Assembly (NCBI GenBank): GCA_001464935.1
Contig: LNEL01000036.1
Span: forward strand, 25,903 to 89,902
Source: Gammaproteobacteria bacterium Ga0077536
Lineage (GTDB): Bacteria > Pseudomonadota > Gammaproteobacteria > Ga0077536
Length of the DNA stretch: 64,000 bases
Direction: 5' to 3'
Shown: positions 26,639 to 35,243 of the stretch, piece by piece
How positions within the stretch are numbered: the first letter of the stretch is position 1
How the letters are laid out: each line of letters begins with the position of its first letter
Program-made: the position numbers and the translations under genes
The notes under the pieces: generated by a model
Told to the model about the DNA's origin: nothing
Database searches by the model: none
What the model saw: only the letters and a program-made list of their open reading frames with translations

Positions 26639-29341
26639 TCAGTGCGCTTCGTCCCAATTCGCGCCGACGCCGGTGTCCACGACCAGCGGCACGGCCAGGC
26701 TGGCCGCCGCGGCCATGCGTGCGCGCACCCCGGCCGCCACCTCCTCGACCGCACCGGCCGCGACCTCGAGCACCAGTTCGTCGTGCACCTGCATGATGAT
26801 GGCAGCGGGCAGACCCGAAGTCCCGAGCCAGGCATCCACGGCGAGCATCGCGCGCTTGATGATGTCGGCGGCCGTCCCCTGCATCGGCGCATTGATCGCC
26901 GTGCGCTCGGCATACTGGCGGCGCTGCACGTTACGCGAATTGATCTCCGGCAGGTACAGGCGGCGACGGAACACCGTCTCGACGTAGCCGCGGTCGTGGG
27001 CCTCGGCGCGAATGCGGTCCATGTAGGCCTTCACCCCGGGATAGCGCGCGAAGTAGAGCTCGACATAGGCCTGGGCGGCGCCGCGATCGATGCCGAGCTG
27101 GCGGGCCAGGCCGAACGCGGACATGCCGTAGATCAGCCCGAAGTTGATCGCCTTGGCCGAGCGTCGCTGCTCGTCGCTGACGGCTTCGAGCGCCACGCCG
27201 AAGACCTCGGCGGCGGTCGCGCGATGGACATCGGCGCCCTGGGCGAAGGCCGCGAGCAGGCGCTCGTCGCCGGACAGGTGGGCCATGATGCGCAATTCGA
27301 TCTGCGAATAGTCGGCCGCCAGCAGCACCATGCCCGGCGGCGCGATGAACGCCTGCCGGATGCGGCGGCCTTCCGGGGTTCGAATCGGGATGTTCTGCAG
27401 GTTTGGATCCGACGAGGACAGCCGGCCCGTCGCGGCGACGGCCTGGTGATAGCTCGTGTGCACGCGGCCGGTCGCGGGGTTGACCTCCTCGGGCAGGCGG
27501 TCGATGTAGGTCGACTTGAGCTTCGACAGTGCGCGGTGCTCGAGGATCAGCCGCGGCAACGGGTACTCGTCGGCGAGCTCCTGCAGCGCGGATTCGGCGG
27601 TCGACGGCTGCCCGGTCGGCGTTTTCGCCGTGACCGGCAGGCCCAGCTTGTCGAACAGGATCTGCTGGATCTGCTTCGGCGAGCCGATGTTGAAAGGCTC
27701 CCCGGCCGCGTCAAAGGCCGCGAGCTCGATATCGTGCAGCTTCGCGGCGAGTTCGCCCCCCTGGCCGCGCAGCATCGCGACATCGACGAGGACGCCGCGG
27801 CGCTCGATGCGCGAGAGGACGGGCACCAGCGGCACCTCGATCTCCGACACCAGCGCTTCCAGCCCGTCCTCGGCGCAGATCTTCGGCCACAGCAGGCCGT
27901 GCAGACGCAGGCAGACATCGGCGTCCTCGGCCGCATACGGGGCGGCGGTCTCGAGCGGCACCTGGTTGAAGGTCAGCTGTTTCGCGCCCTTGCCGGCGAC
28001 GTCCTCGAAGTGGATCGTCGACAGCGACAGGTACTGCAGCGCGAGGGAATCGAGATCGTGGCGCGTCGCCGTGCTGTTCAGCACATAGGACTCGAGCATC
28101 GTGTCATAGCGGATGCCGCGCAGCTCGATGCCGTGATTGAGCAGCACATTGCGATCGTATTTCGCATGATGGCCGAGTTTCGCGACACGTTCGTCCTCGA
28201 GCAGCGGTTTCAGCAGCGCCAGCACTTCCTCGCGATCGAGCTGCGGCGGGGCATCCATGTAGTCGTGCGCGAGCGGCACATAGGCGGCGCTGCCGGGCTC
28301 GACGCAGAACGACACGCCGACGATGCGGGCGTCGATGTAGTTCAGGCTCGTCGTCTCGGTATCGAAGGCGATCAAGGGCGCTGCGCGCAGACGCGCGAGC
28401 CAGCGATCGAGATGCGCGCGATCGAGCACGGTTTCGTAGCCGTCACGCGTCGACTGGGTCGCGGCCGGCGCCGCGGCTTCGGGCGCGCCGTCCTGTTCGA
28501 GCTGGCGCAGCCAGCTCTTGAACTCGAGTTCGCGATAGAGATTCACCAACCGGCTGTTGTCCGGGGCGCGGCACTCGAGCGACTGGTAGGACCACGGCAG
28601 ATCGAGGTCATCGATGATCGTCACGAGCCGTCGCGACAGCGGCAGTTGCGCGAGCGCGCCGCGCAGGTGCTCGCCGACCGCGCCCGGCATGTCGTTCGCG
28701 TGGCTGATGATGGCGTCGAGGCTGCCGTACTGCGCGAGCCATTTGACCGCGGTTTTCGGCCCGACCTTCGGCACCCCGGGGATGTTGTCGACGCTGTCGC
28801 CGACGAGCGTCAGGTAATCGATGATTTGGTCCGGCTTGACGCCGAATTTCCGGATCACGCCGTCGGTGTCGAGCACCGAATTGTCCATCGTGTTCACCAG
28901 CGTGATGGCCGGACCGACGAGTTGCGCGAGGTCTTTGTCGCCGGTCGAAATCACCACGTCCCAGCCGTCGCGGGCCGCGCGACGGGCCAGCGTGCCGATC
29001 ACGTCGTCGGCTTCCATGCCGTCCTGCACGAGCCGTGGCATGCCGAGCGCATCGATGATCTCGAACAGCGGCGCGACCTGCGAGGCGAGTTCATCCGGCA
29101 TCGACGGCCGGTTCGCCTTGTAGGCGGGAAACCACTCGTCGCGATGGGTCTTTCCGCGCGGATCGAAGACCACGGCGAAGGCCTGCGCCGGGTACTCGCT
29201 GTGCAGTTTTTTCAACATGGCGACCACACCGTGGATCGCGCCCGTCGGCTGGCCCTTGGAATTGGCGAGGCCCGGCAGGGCATGAAATGCCCGGTACAGA
29301 TAAGACGATCCGTCGACCAGCACGAGTCTGAGTTTGTTCAT
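26639..29341 (-). CDS. polA: DNA polymerase I
   Basis: A repair and Okazaki-fragment polymerase. Its 900 residues keep all three domains. The N-terminal 5'-3' exonuclease has LVLVDGSSYLYRAFHA and VVISTGDKDLAQLV. The proofreading domain appears intact (LIAFDTETTSLNY, KYDRNVLLNHG). Polymerase motifs are LLAADYSQIELRIMAHLSGD (A), RRSAKAINFGLIYGMSAFGLA (B) and IMQVHDELVLEV (C). ATG 29341 begins the conserved MNKLRLVLVDG; the open frame to 29464 is not coding. Downstream neighbour is hisA; divergent from the DUF2782 gene. Confidence 0.97.
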   Translation of the reverse strand: MNKLRLVLVDGSSYLYRAFHALPGLANSKGQPTGAIHGVVAMLKKLHSEYPAQAFAVVFDPRGKTHRDEWFPAYKANRPSMPDELASQVAPLFEIIDALGMPRLVQDGMEADDVIGTLARRAARDGWDVVISTGDKDLAQLVGPAITLVNTMDNSVLDTDGVIRKFGVKPDQIIDYLTLVGDSVDNIPGVPKVGPKTAVKWLAQYGSLDAIISHANDMPGAVGEHLRGALAQLPLSRRLVTIIDDLDLPWSYQSLECRAPDNSRLVNLYRELEFKSWLRQLEQDGAPEAAAPAATQSTRDGYETVLDRAHLDRWLARLRAAPLIAFDTETTSLNYIDARIVGVSFCVEPGSAAYVPLAHDYMDAPPQLDREEVLALLKPLLEDERVAKLGHHAKYDRNVLLNHGIELRGIRYDTMLESYVLNSTATRHDLDSLALQYLSLSTIHFEDVAGKGAKQLTFNQVPLETAAPYAAEDADVCLRLHGLLWPKICAEDGLEALVSEIEVPLVPVLSRIERRGVLVDVAMLRGQGGELAAKLHDIELAAFDAAGEPFNIGSPKQIQQILFDKLGLPVTAKTPTGQPSTAESALQELADEYPLPRLILEHRALSKLKSTYIDRLPEEVNPATGRVHTSYHQAVAATGRLSSSDPNLQNIPIRTPEGRRIRQAFIAPPGMVLLAADYSQIELRIMAHLSGDERLLAAFAQGADVHRATAAEVFGVALEAVSDEQRRSAKAINFGLIYGMSAFGLARQLGIDRGAAQAYVELYFARYPGVKAYMDRIRAEAHDRGYVETVFRRRLYLPEINSRNVQRRQYAERTAINAPMQGTAADIIKRAMLAVDAWLGTSGLPAAIIMQVHDELVLEVAAGAVEEVAAGVRARMAAAASLAVPLVVDTGVGANWDEAH

Positions 29342-29480
29342 GCGCGAGGTCCGGTGACTGAGGCCTGGGTCGAGCATGCGGGCATGTCGCTGGCCGGTCG
29401 GCTCACGAGGGATCTGCCTGCGCGCTGATGCTATGCTTACGCTGTTGAATTCATCATCGCACACGACCGAGAAAGCTCAA

Positions 29481-29831
29481 ATGCGAACCCACAGAGCAGC
29501 CTTGCTCCCCGTCACGTTCCTCGTCGCGCAGTTCGCCCTGGCTGCCGATCCGTCCACCCTGCAGAACGTGCCGGAAGCGGCGCCCGAACCGCCGCCCCCG
29601 ATGGAAGACGGCCAGGCCCTCGAACCCGAAGTCACGATCGTCCAGCGCAAGGATGCCGTCGTCGAGGAACACCGGATCAATGGCCGTCTGTACCGCGTGA
29701 AGATCACGCCCAAGTTCGGCAAGCCCTACTACCTGATCGACCAGGACGGCGATGGCCGGCTCGAATCGCGCATCGGCAACATGCTCTATCAGGAATACGT
29801 GATCCCGCAGTGGGTGATTTTCAGCTGGTGA
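29481..29831 (+). CDS. DUF2782 periplasmic protein
   Basis: A 116-residue exported protein of unknown function. ATG 29481 starts a signal peptide (MRTHRAALLPVTFLVAQFAL, cleavage after ALA). A Pro/Glu-rich spacer follows (EAAPEPPPPMEDG), then the DUF2782 core: VTIVQRKDAVVEEHRING and YYLIDQDGDGRLESR..N. It lies 45 bases upstream of thrB on the same strand and next to polA, an order known from Pseudomonas and relatives. A link to thrB function is not established. Confidence 0.85.
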   Translation: MRTHRAALLPVTFLVAQFALAADPSTLQNVPEAAPEPPPPMEDGQALEPEVTIVQRKDAVVEEHRINGRLYRVKITPKFGKPYYLIDQDGDGRLESRIGNMLYQEYVIPQWVIFSW

Positions 29832-29876
29832 TGACAACCGGGCGCGGCTGAGCCGCCCCGACCCGCCGCCTGCCCC

Positions 29877-30830
29877 ATGTCGGTGTACACCGCGGTCAGC
29901 ACCGCCGAACTGGCGGTGTTCCTGACCGGTTACCCGCTCGGCACCGCCGTCGCCTGCGAGGGCATTCTGGAAGGCGTCGAGAACACCAACTATTTCCTGA
30001 CGACCACGCGCGGGCGCTACGTGCTGACGCTCTTCGAGGCGACGCCGGCCGCGGATCTCCCGTTCTTTCTCGACCTGATGGCCCATCTCGCCGACCGCGG
30101 GCTGCCGGTGCCGCGCCCCGCGCGGCGGCACGACGGCGGCCAGGCAGCCCTCCTCTGCGGCAGACCGGCAGCCATCCTGCAGCGGCTGCCCGGCCGCAGT
30201 CCCGAGCGCCCCGACGCGGCCCGGTGTGCGGCCGTCGGCGATCTGCTCGGGCGGATGCACGTGGCCGTCGCCGATTTCGGCAGTACCCGGGCCAGCACCC
30301 GCGGCGCGGCGTGGCGCGCGGAAGTCGGCGCACGCCTGCTCACGCGCCTCGGGCCGGCAGACCAGGCATTGCTGCGCGAGGAACTCGCGCTGCAGGACAC
30401 GCAGCCGCTCGCGGGCCTCCCCGGCGGGGTCGTGCATGGCGATCTGTTCCGGGACAACGTGTTGTTCGAGGACACGACGCTGACCGGCGTCATCGATTTC
30501 TACTACGCCGCGCACGACAGCCTGCTCTACGACCTGGCGGTCACCGTTGCCGACTGGTGCTTCGACCGTGGCGGCTGGTCGTCCGAACGCGTCACGGCGC
30601 TGCTGCACGCCTATCGGGCGCAGCGTGCGGTGACGCCGGCCGAAATCGCCGCGTGGCCCGTCGCCCTGCGCGCTGCCGGCCTGCGCTTCTGGCTGTCGCG
30701 GCTGCAGGATGCGCTGTTTCCGAAACCGGGCAGCCTCGTGCTGATCAAGGATCCGGCGCAGTGCCGGGCCCTCATGCTCACGGCACGCCGGGAGGCGGCG
30801 CGGCTGACCGCGTGCTGGGCACACGGGTGA
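29877..30830 (+). CDS. thrB: Homoserine kinase, APH-fold type
   Basis: Phosphorylates homoserine for threonine biosynthesis. The 317-residue protein belongs to the aminoglycoside-phosphotransferase-fold ThrB family of Pseudomonas type, not the GHMP type of E. coli. EGVENTNYFLTTTRGRYVLTL is the N-lobe, GGVVHGDLFRDNVLF carries the catalytic Asp and Asn, and GVIDFYYAAHDSLLYDLA the metal-binding Asp. It follows the DUF2782 gene and ends about 120 bases before a bidirectional terminator. Confidence 0.93.
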   Translation: MSVYTAVSTAELAVFLTGYPLGTAVACEGILEGVENTNYFLTTTRGRYVLTLFEATPAADLPFFLDLMAHLADRGLPVPRPARRHDGGQAALLCGRPAAILQRLPGRSPERPDAARCAAVGDLLGRMHVAVADFGSTRASTRGAAWRAEVGARLLTRLGPADQALLREELALQDTQPLAGLPGGVVHGDLFRDNVLFEDTTLTGVIDFYYAAHDSLLYDLAVTVADWCFDRGGWSSERVTALLHAYRAQRAVTPAEIAAWPVALRAAGLRFWLSRLQDALFPKPGSLVLIKDPAQCRALMLTARREAARLTACWAHG

Positions 30831-30949
30831 ACCAGGAGCCGCGGGCAGCGGGCTCGCCTGCTCTGCGCATCGCCACGAATCGACGCTGCGACTCGCCCCA
30901 GGCTCTGCCGGCCACGCCTTGGCGCCGCTTCAGCGAGCCTGCCACGGGC

Positions 30950-30979
30950 AAAAAAAAGCCCTCCTTGCGGAGGGCTTTT
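30950..30979. terminator. Bidirectional rho-independent terminator
   Basis: AGCCCTCC pairs with GGAGGGCT around a TTGC loop, with eight A on the left and TTTT on the right. It can therefore terminate thrB on the plus strand and, more strongly, the OmpA-family gene on the minus strand. Confidence 0.92.
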
Positions 30980-31002
30980 CAGGAAGGTCTGAGCGGTGAG
31001 GC

Positions 31003-31668
31003 TTAGTTGCTGATCACCACCAGGTCAACGCGGCGGTTCTGCGCGCGACCTTCAGCCGTGTCGTTCGACGCGGCGGGCTTGCTTTCGCCGTAGCCGCTCG
31101 GCTGCAGGCGGGACGCATCGACGCCCTTGCTGACCAGGTAGGCCACGGCGGACTGCGCGCGGCGCTCCGACAGGGCCTGGTTGTAGGCATCGCTGCCGAC
31201 GCTGTCGGTATGACCTTCGACACCAACCACCAGGGTCGGGTTTTCAGCCATCACCGTCGCGGCGTGGTCGAGCTTCGCCATGCCGTCGGCCTTCAGCGTC
31301 GACTTGTTGAAGTCGAAGTGAGTGCCTTCGAGGCTCATGATCTTCGTACCGACTTCCGGCGCGGGCGGCGGCGGGGGCGGCGGGGGCGGCGCAGGAGCCG
31401 GGGCTGGCGCGGCGGCAGGGGCCGGCGTCGGGGCCGGCGGCACCGGCTTCTCGCGGCAGAACAGGTAGCCGACACCCGCGCCGAGCGCGGCACCGGCGAC
31501 ATAGGCTTCGGGTTCATCGGAGCCGGCGGCAGCGGCAGCCACACCGGCGCCGGTCACAGCGCCGACGATTGGGCAAAGGATCTCGCCCGGCTTGACGTTG
31601 CTGTTCGCGCAGCCCGCCAGGCTGACACACAGTGCCAGCGCGAGTCCTGTTTTGATTCGGTTCTCCAT
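31003..31668 (-). CDS. OmpA-family peptidoglycan-binding lipoprotein
   Basis: A 221-residue outer-membrane protein. ATG 31668 is preferred because it gives a lipoprotein signal with lipobox LAGC at Cys20. A Gly/Ala-rich segment (about 35-75) with glycine-zipper character follows, then a Pro/Ala linker with long poly-Pro (about 85-112) and a C-terminal OmpA/MotB domain (GTHFDFNKSTLKADG, VGVEGHTDSVGSDAYN, RRVDLVV) that binds diaminopimelate. It is a second Pal-like protein besides pal at 45244-45792. A terminator follows. Confidence 0.88.
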   Translation of the reverse strand: MENRIKTGLALALCVSLAGCANSNVKPGEILCPIVGAVTGAGVAAAAAGSDEPEAYVAGAALGAGVGYLFCREKPVPPAPTPAPAAAPAPAPAPPPPPPPPPAPEVGTKIMSLEGTHFDFNKSTLKADGMAKLDHAATVMAENPTLVVGVEGHTDSVGSDAYNQALSERRAQSAVAYLVSKGVDASRLQPSGYGESKPAASNDTAEGRAQNRRVDLVVISN

Positions 31669-31894
31669 TGCGAACTTCCCCACGATTGATTTTGTCACTT
31701 GAGATTGCCCTTGTTGCAGTTCAACAACATCAGGGCGTTAGTTGGAAGAATAGCATAGCTTTCGCGAAAAGCCGCATAACTCGTTACGAGACTGGCCGAA
31801 ACGGCGGTTATCGACGTGCCGGCGGGGTTCGGATTCGGCTCTCAGACCAGATAACAACAGGCAATGTGGTAAAAACCGCGCTGCCGGCGCGCGC
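31669..31894. other. Gene-free region between the OmpA-family gene and ptsI
   Basis: Moderately AT-rich. A small inverted repeat TTGTTG/CAACAA lies at 31712-31728, in the expected leader of the OmpA-family gene. A TATGCT/TATTCT pair on the minus strand near 31755 could be its -10. No clear -35 or gene was seen, and no terminator for ptsI is obvious. Confidence 0.35.
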
Positions 31895-33634
31895 TCAGGC
31901 GGTGCCGAGCGTCGCCATCAGCGACTTGAAGCGCTGCGGATCGGCGGTGCGCAGAGCGCGCGCGACGGTCGATTTCGCGTCTTCGAGCGTGGTCGCGGCA
32001 ATGGCCTGTTTGACCTCGAGCAGCAGGGACGAATGCACGCTGAAAATGCGCAGGCCCAGCCCCAGCAGCAGCTTGGTGTAGCGCACGTCGCCCGCCATTT
32101 CGCCGCACATCGCGATCGGACAGTCGCCGGCGTCGGCCGCACGGATGGCCATCGAAATGAGCCGCAGCACGCCGGGATTCAGCGGGTCGTAGAGGTAGCT
32201 CACTTCTTCGTTGACGCGATCGATCGCCACCGCGTACTGGATGAGATCGTTGGTCCCGATCGACAGGAAATCGAGCGCACGCGCGAAGCCGTCGGCATAG
32301 GCGGCGGCGGCCGGCACCTCGATCATGCCGCCGATTGGCATCGACTCATCGAAATCGACGCCCTGCTGGCGACAGTCGGCCTGGATCCGGCGCACGAGTT
32401 CCGTGACCTGGGCCACCTCGTCCAGGTGCGACAGCATCGGGATCATCAGTCGCACCTGGCCGAGTGCCGAGACGCGCACGATCGCGCGCAGCTGCGGCAG
32501 GAACAGTTCGGGCTCCTTCAGCGCCAGCCGCACGGCGCGCAGGCCCAGCGCCGGGTTCGCGACGTTCACGCGCGTCGACAGGCTCGCCTCGATCTGCTTG
32601 TCGGCGCCGATGTCGAGCGTGCGGATCGTCACCGGCTGATTGCGAAAGGCCTCGACCAACCGTCGATAGGCGGCGAAATGCTCTTCCTCGGTCGGCACGT
32701 CGACGCGGTTCATGTACAGGAACTCGGTGCGGAACAGCCCGACGCCGCGCGCACCGGCGGCGCGTGCCGCGTCGTAGTCGAGCTCGAGTTCGACGTTGGC
32801 CTGCAGTTCGATAGCGACACCGTCGGCCGTGACCGTCGGCGCGCGCTTCAACCGCGCGAGGTTGCTGACGCGCTTGTTGCGTTCGTCGCGACGCAGCCGG
32901 TAATGCTCGGTGATGCGCTGATCCGCTTCGCCGATCACCAGCCCCTCGCCGCCGTCGACAATCAGCGTCTCCCCCTCGCGGATGAAACGTCGCGCGTGAT
33001 GCACGCCGACCACGCCGGGGACGCCGAGGCTGCGCGCCAGGATCGCCGTATGCGACGTCGGTCCGCCGTACTCGGTGACGAAGGCGGCAATCCCGTGGTG
33101 CTGCATCAGCAGCGTGTCAGCCGGCGAAAGATCGTCGGCGACCAGCACCGCGCCATCGAGCGCCGTTTCAGTGTTCTCGTGCGCCATCGGCGCATGATTG
33201 AGCAGGATGCGCAGGATTCTGTTGATCACATGGTCGACGTCGTCGCGCCGCGTGCGCAGGTACGGGTCGTCCATCTGGTCGAAGGCGGCGACGAGCATGT
33301 CGCGCTGGAGCTTCAGCGCCCACTCGGCATTGCAGCGGCGCTCGCGGATGAGCCGTTTGGGCTCATCGGTCAGCATGGCGTCCTCGAGCATCAGCAGGTG
33401 CGTGTCGATGAACGCCGCGATGTCCGCCGGCGTATGCGCGGGAATCTTTTCACGCATGCCCGCCAGGTGCGCCTTGGCGTCGTCGATCGCGCGCTCCAGG
33501 CGCGCAATCTCCGCCGGCACTTCGGGTTCGGCAATGGTGTATTCGTAGAGTTCGAGCGCGTCACGCCGCACGATGTGGGCGACGCCGATCGCGATGCCGC
33601 GCGACACCCCCTTGCCGTGCAGTGACCAGGTCAT
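31895..33634 (-). CDS. ptsI: PTS enzyme I (phosphoenolpyruvate-protein phosphotransferase)
   Basis: Transfers phosphate from PEP to HPr. Its 579 residues lack a GAF domain, so it is EI rather than PtsP-type EI-Ntr. The active His195 lies in EYGGPTSHTAILARSLG. The PEP-binding barrel shows GVGLFRTEFLYMNR, MIPMLSHLDEV, LSIGTNDLIQYAVAIDR and the catalytic Cys in AMCGEMAGD. It overlaps the HPr gene by 4 bases. No EII permease gene is in the window, so the chain may be regulatory only. Confidence 0.95.
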   Translation of the reverse strand: MTWSLHGKGVSRGIAIGVAHIVRRDALELYEYTIAEPEVPAEIARLERAIDDAKAHLAGMREKIPAHTPADIAAFIDTHLLMLEDAMLTDEPKRLIRERRCNAEWALKLQRDMLVAAFDQMDDPYLRTRRDDVDHVINRILRILLNHAPMAHENTETALDGAVLVADDLSPADTLLMQHHGIAAFVTEYGGPTSHTAILARSLGVPGVVGVHHARRFIREGETLIVDGGEGLVIGEADQRITEHYRLRRDERNKRVSNLARLKRAPTVTADGVAIELQANVELELDYDAARAAGARGVGLFRTEFLYMNRVDVPTEEEHFAAYRRLVEAFRNQPVTIRTLDIGADKQIEASLSTRVNVANPALGLRAVRLALKEPELFLPQLRAIVRVSALGQVRLMIPMLSHLDEVAQVTELVRRIQADCRQQGVDFDESMPIGGMIEVPAAAAYADGFARALDFLSIGTNDLIQYAVAIDRVNEEVSYLYDPLNPGVLRLISMAIRAADAGDCPIAMCGEMAGDVRYTKLLLGLGLRIFSVHSSLLLEVKQAIAATTLEDAKSTVARALRTADPQRFKSLMATLGTA

Positions 33635-33900
33635 TCGGACTCGCCGAAGCGATCGGCGATCAGCGCGACCAGCGCCTGCATCGCGCCTTCCTCATTTTCC
33701 CCGTTGGTGACGAGTTCGAGCAGCGTGCCCTGCGAAGCGGCCAGCATCATCAGGCCCATGATGCTCTTGCCGTTGACCTTGTTGCCGTTCTTGATGACGG
33801 AAATTTCGCACTTGAAGGCCGCCGCTGTCTGCACGAAGCGCGCGGCCGCGCGCGCATGCAGCCCGAGGCGATTGATGATCGTGACCTGCTGGTTGAGCAC
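33631..33900 (-). CDS. ptsH: HPr-family phosphocarrier protein
   Basis: An 89-residue phosphocarrier. The phosphorylated His15 is in NRLGLHARAAARFV and the regulatory Ser46 region reads GKSIMGLMML. It takes phosphate from EI (next gene, overlapping as ATGA) and would pass it to EIIA proteins. It starts 10 bases after rapZ, as npr/ptsH does in the rpoN clusters of other gammaproteobacteria. No HPr kinase gene is present here although Ser46 is kept. It could be called npr by position. Confidence 0.92.
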   Translation of the reverse strand: MLNQQVTIINRLGLHARAAARFVQTAAAFKCEISVIKNGNKVNGKSIMGLMMLAASQGTLLELVTNGENEEGAMQALVALIADRFGESE

Positions 33901-33909
33901 GGCGTTTCC

Positions 33910-34745
33910 TCAGGTATCCCGGTGCGTCACGACGACGTGGCGCCCCGCGCGAAACTCGGCGGCTATCCGCTCGGCGACATAGACCGAGCGATGGCGGCCG
34001 CCCGTGCAGCCGACGGCCACCGTCAGGTAACTGCGGTTGTCCGCTTCGAAGCGGGGCACCCAGGTGCGCAGGAATTCGATGATGTCGGCGACCATGCGCG
34101 GCGCGAGCTCGGTCGCATCGAGAAAAGCGCACACGGCCTCGTCGCGGCCGGTCTGGCTGCGCAGGGTCGGATCCCAGTGCGGGTTCGGCAGACAGCGCAC
34201 GTCGAACACGAAGTCAGCATCCGGCGGCACGCCGTTCTTGTAGCCGAAGGAGCTGATCTGCAGCGCGAGCACGCTGCGCTCGCGGTTCATCACGCGATCG
34301 AGAATCAGCGCGCGGAACTGGTGGACGTGCGTATGCGAGGTGTCGATGCGCAGGTCCGCGCGCGCGATGATCGGCTCCAGCAACTCGCGTTCACGCGCGA
34401 TGGCGGCACGCAGCGGCAGGCTGTCGCCCGACAGCGGATGGCGCCGGCGCGTTTCACTGAAACGGTTGATCAGCGCCTCGTCCGACGCATCGATGAACAC
34501 GAGTTCGACCGAGGCTTCGCCCTGCGCGAGGCGGTCGAGGATCGCGGGCAGCTGCGCGAGGTCGTCCTCGCGGTTGCGGGCATCGATACCGACGGCGACC
34601 CGCCGATGAAGCGGGCGAAGTCGTCGAGGAAGCCGGCCGGCAGGTTGTCGACGCAGTAGAAGCCGGCGTCTTCCAGTGCGTGCAGCGCAATGGTCTTGCC
34701 GCCGCCCGAGACGCCCGAGACGATGATGAAACGGCGCGCAGCCAT
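33910..34745 (-). pseudogene. rapZ: RNase adapter RapZ, frame-disrupted
   Basis: RapZ is an NTPase and RNA-binding protein that controls GlmZ decay and cell-wall precursor supply in enterobacteria. Here it is split. ATG 34745 to about 34600 encodes the P-loop part ([40 protein letters not shown]). The frame then changes at about 34598-34604, and [16 protein letters not shown]... continues in the other frame, joining the 33910-34500 ORF ([24 protein letters not shown]-like PNPHWDP, GCTGGRHRSVYVAE). One missing base in a GGCGGG stretch explains it. All conserved residues outside the junction look intact, so an error or a very recent mutation is likely. Confidence 0.85.
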
Positions 34746-34813
34746 GTCCCTATCCGCCCAGCGGGCCGCGCCCGCGCGCCGTCCTGGCCAATGACCTCAT
34801 GTCGGGCCCACGC

Positions 34814-35140
34814 TCAGACGCCGTCCTGACCGCGAACGCTGCCTTCGCGCGCGTGGTGGTCGGTGATCTTTTCCTTGTGCTTCTTCACCTGGCGGTCGAG
34901 CTTGTCGAGCATCAGATCGATGGCCGCGTACATGTCGTCGTGTTCGCTTTCGGCATGCAGCGTGTTGCCTGAGACGTGAATCGTGGCCTCCGCCTTGTGC
35001 AGCTGGCGGACGGCGCCGAGCACCACGTGGGCATCGACGACGTGATCGAAATGGCGCTGGATGCGCTGCAGCTTGGTCTTGACGTAGTCCCGGAGGGCCG
35101 GCGAGAGTTCGACGTGGTGACCGGAAATGTTCAGTTGCAT
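34814..35140 (-). CDS. hpf: Ribosome hibernation promoting factor (short HPF)
   Basis: Binds the small ribosomal subunit and promotes 100S dimers in resting cells. Starting at ATG 35140 (AGGGA upstream) the protein has 108 residues and only the N-terminal S30AE domain: MQLNISGHHVELSPALRDYV, KATI-type strand EATIHVSGNTLHAESEHDDMYAAIDLM and the basic helix KLDRQVKKHKEK. It lies between rpoN and rapZ. The usual next gene, ptsN, is missing: only 68 bases separate it from rapZ. Confidence 0.93.
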   Translation of the reverse strand: MQLNISGHHVELSPALRDYVKTKLQRIQRHFDHVVDAHVVLGAVRQLHKAEATIHVSGNTLHAESEHDDMYAAIDLMLDKLDRQVKKHKEKITDHHAREGSVRGQDGV

Positions 35141-35195
35141 GTTTGGGTTCCCTGATACGGAGCTGGACGTTGCAGTTTTATCCGTTCGATCTTCA

Positions 35196-35212
35196 CTTGC
35201 ATTGCAAGTATA
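35196..35212 (-). promoter_or_regulatory. Possible hpf promoter with a palindrome at the start site
   Basis: On the minus strand TATACT (35212-35207) is a good -10, but the -35 is weak. The perfect palindrome CTTGCA-T-TGCAAG (35196-35208) begins inside it and covers the expected transcription start, as an operator would. It lies 56 bases before the hpf ATG, in the short gap after rpoN. Confidence 0.35.
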
Positions 35213-35243
35213 GCCCCTGGCGATGGCCCCGACCCGGCCCCGG

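Noticed and set aside
26642..29428. 928-codon open frame on the plus strand opposite polA
   Set aside because: Mirror of polA codon bias; every polA motif is on the minus strand and the antisense product resembles nothing.
31360..31440. G/C-rich simple repeat
   Set aside because: It encodes the poly-Pro/Ala linker of the OmpA-family lipoprotein.
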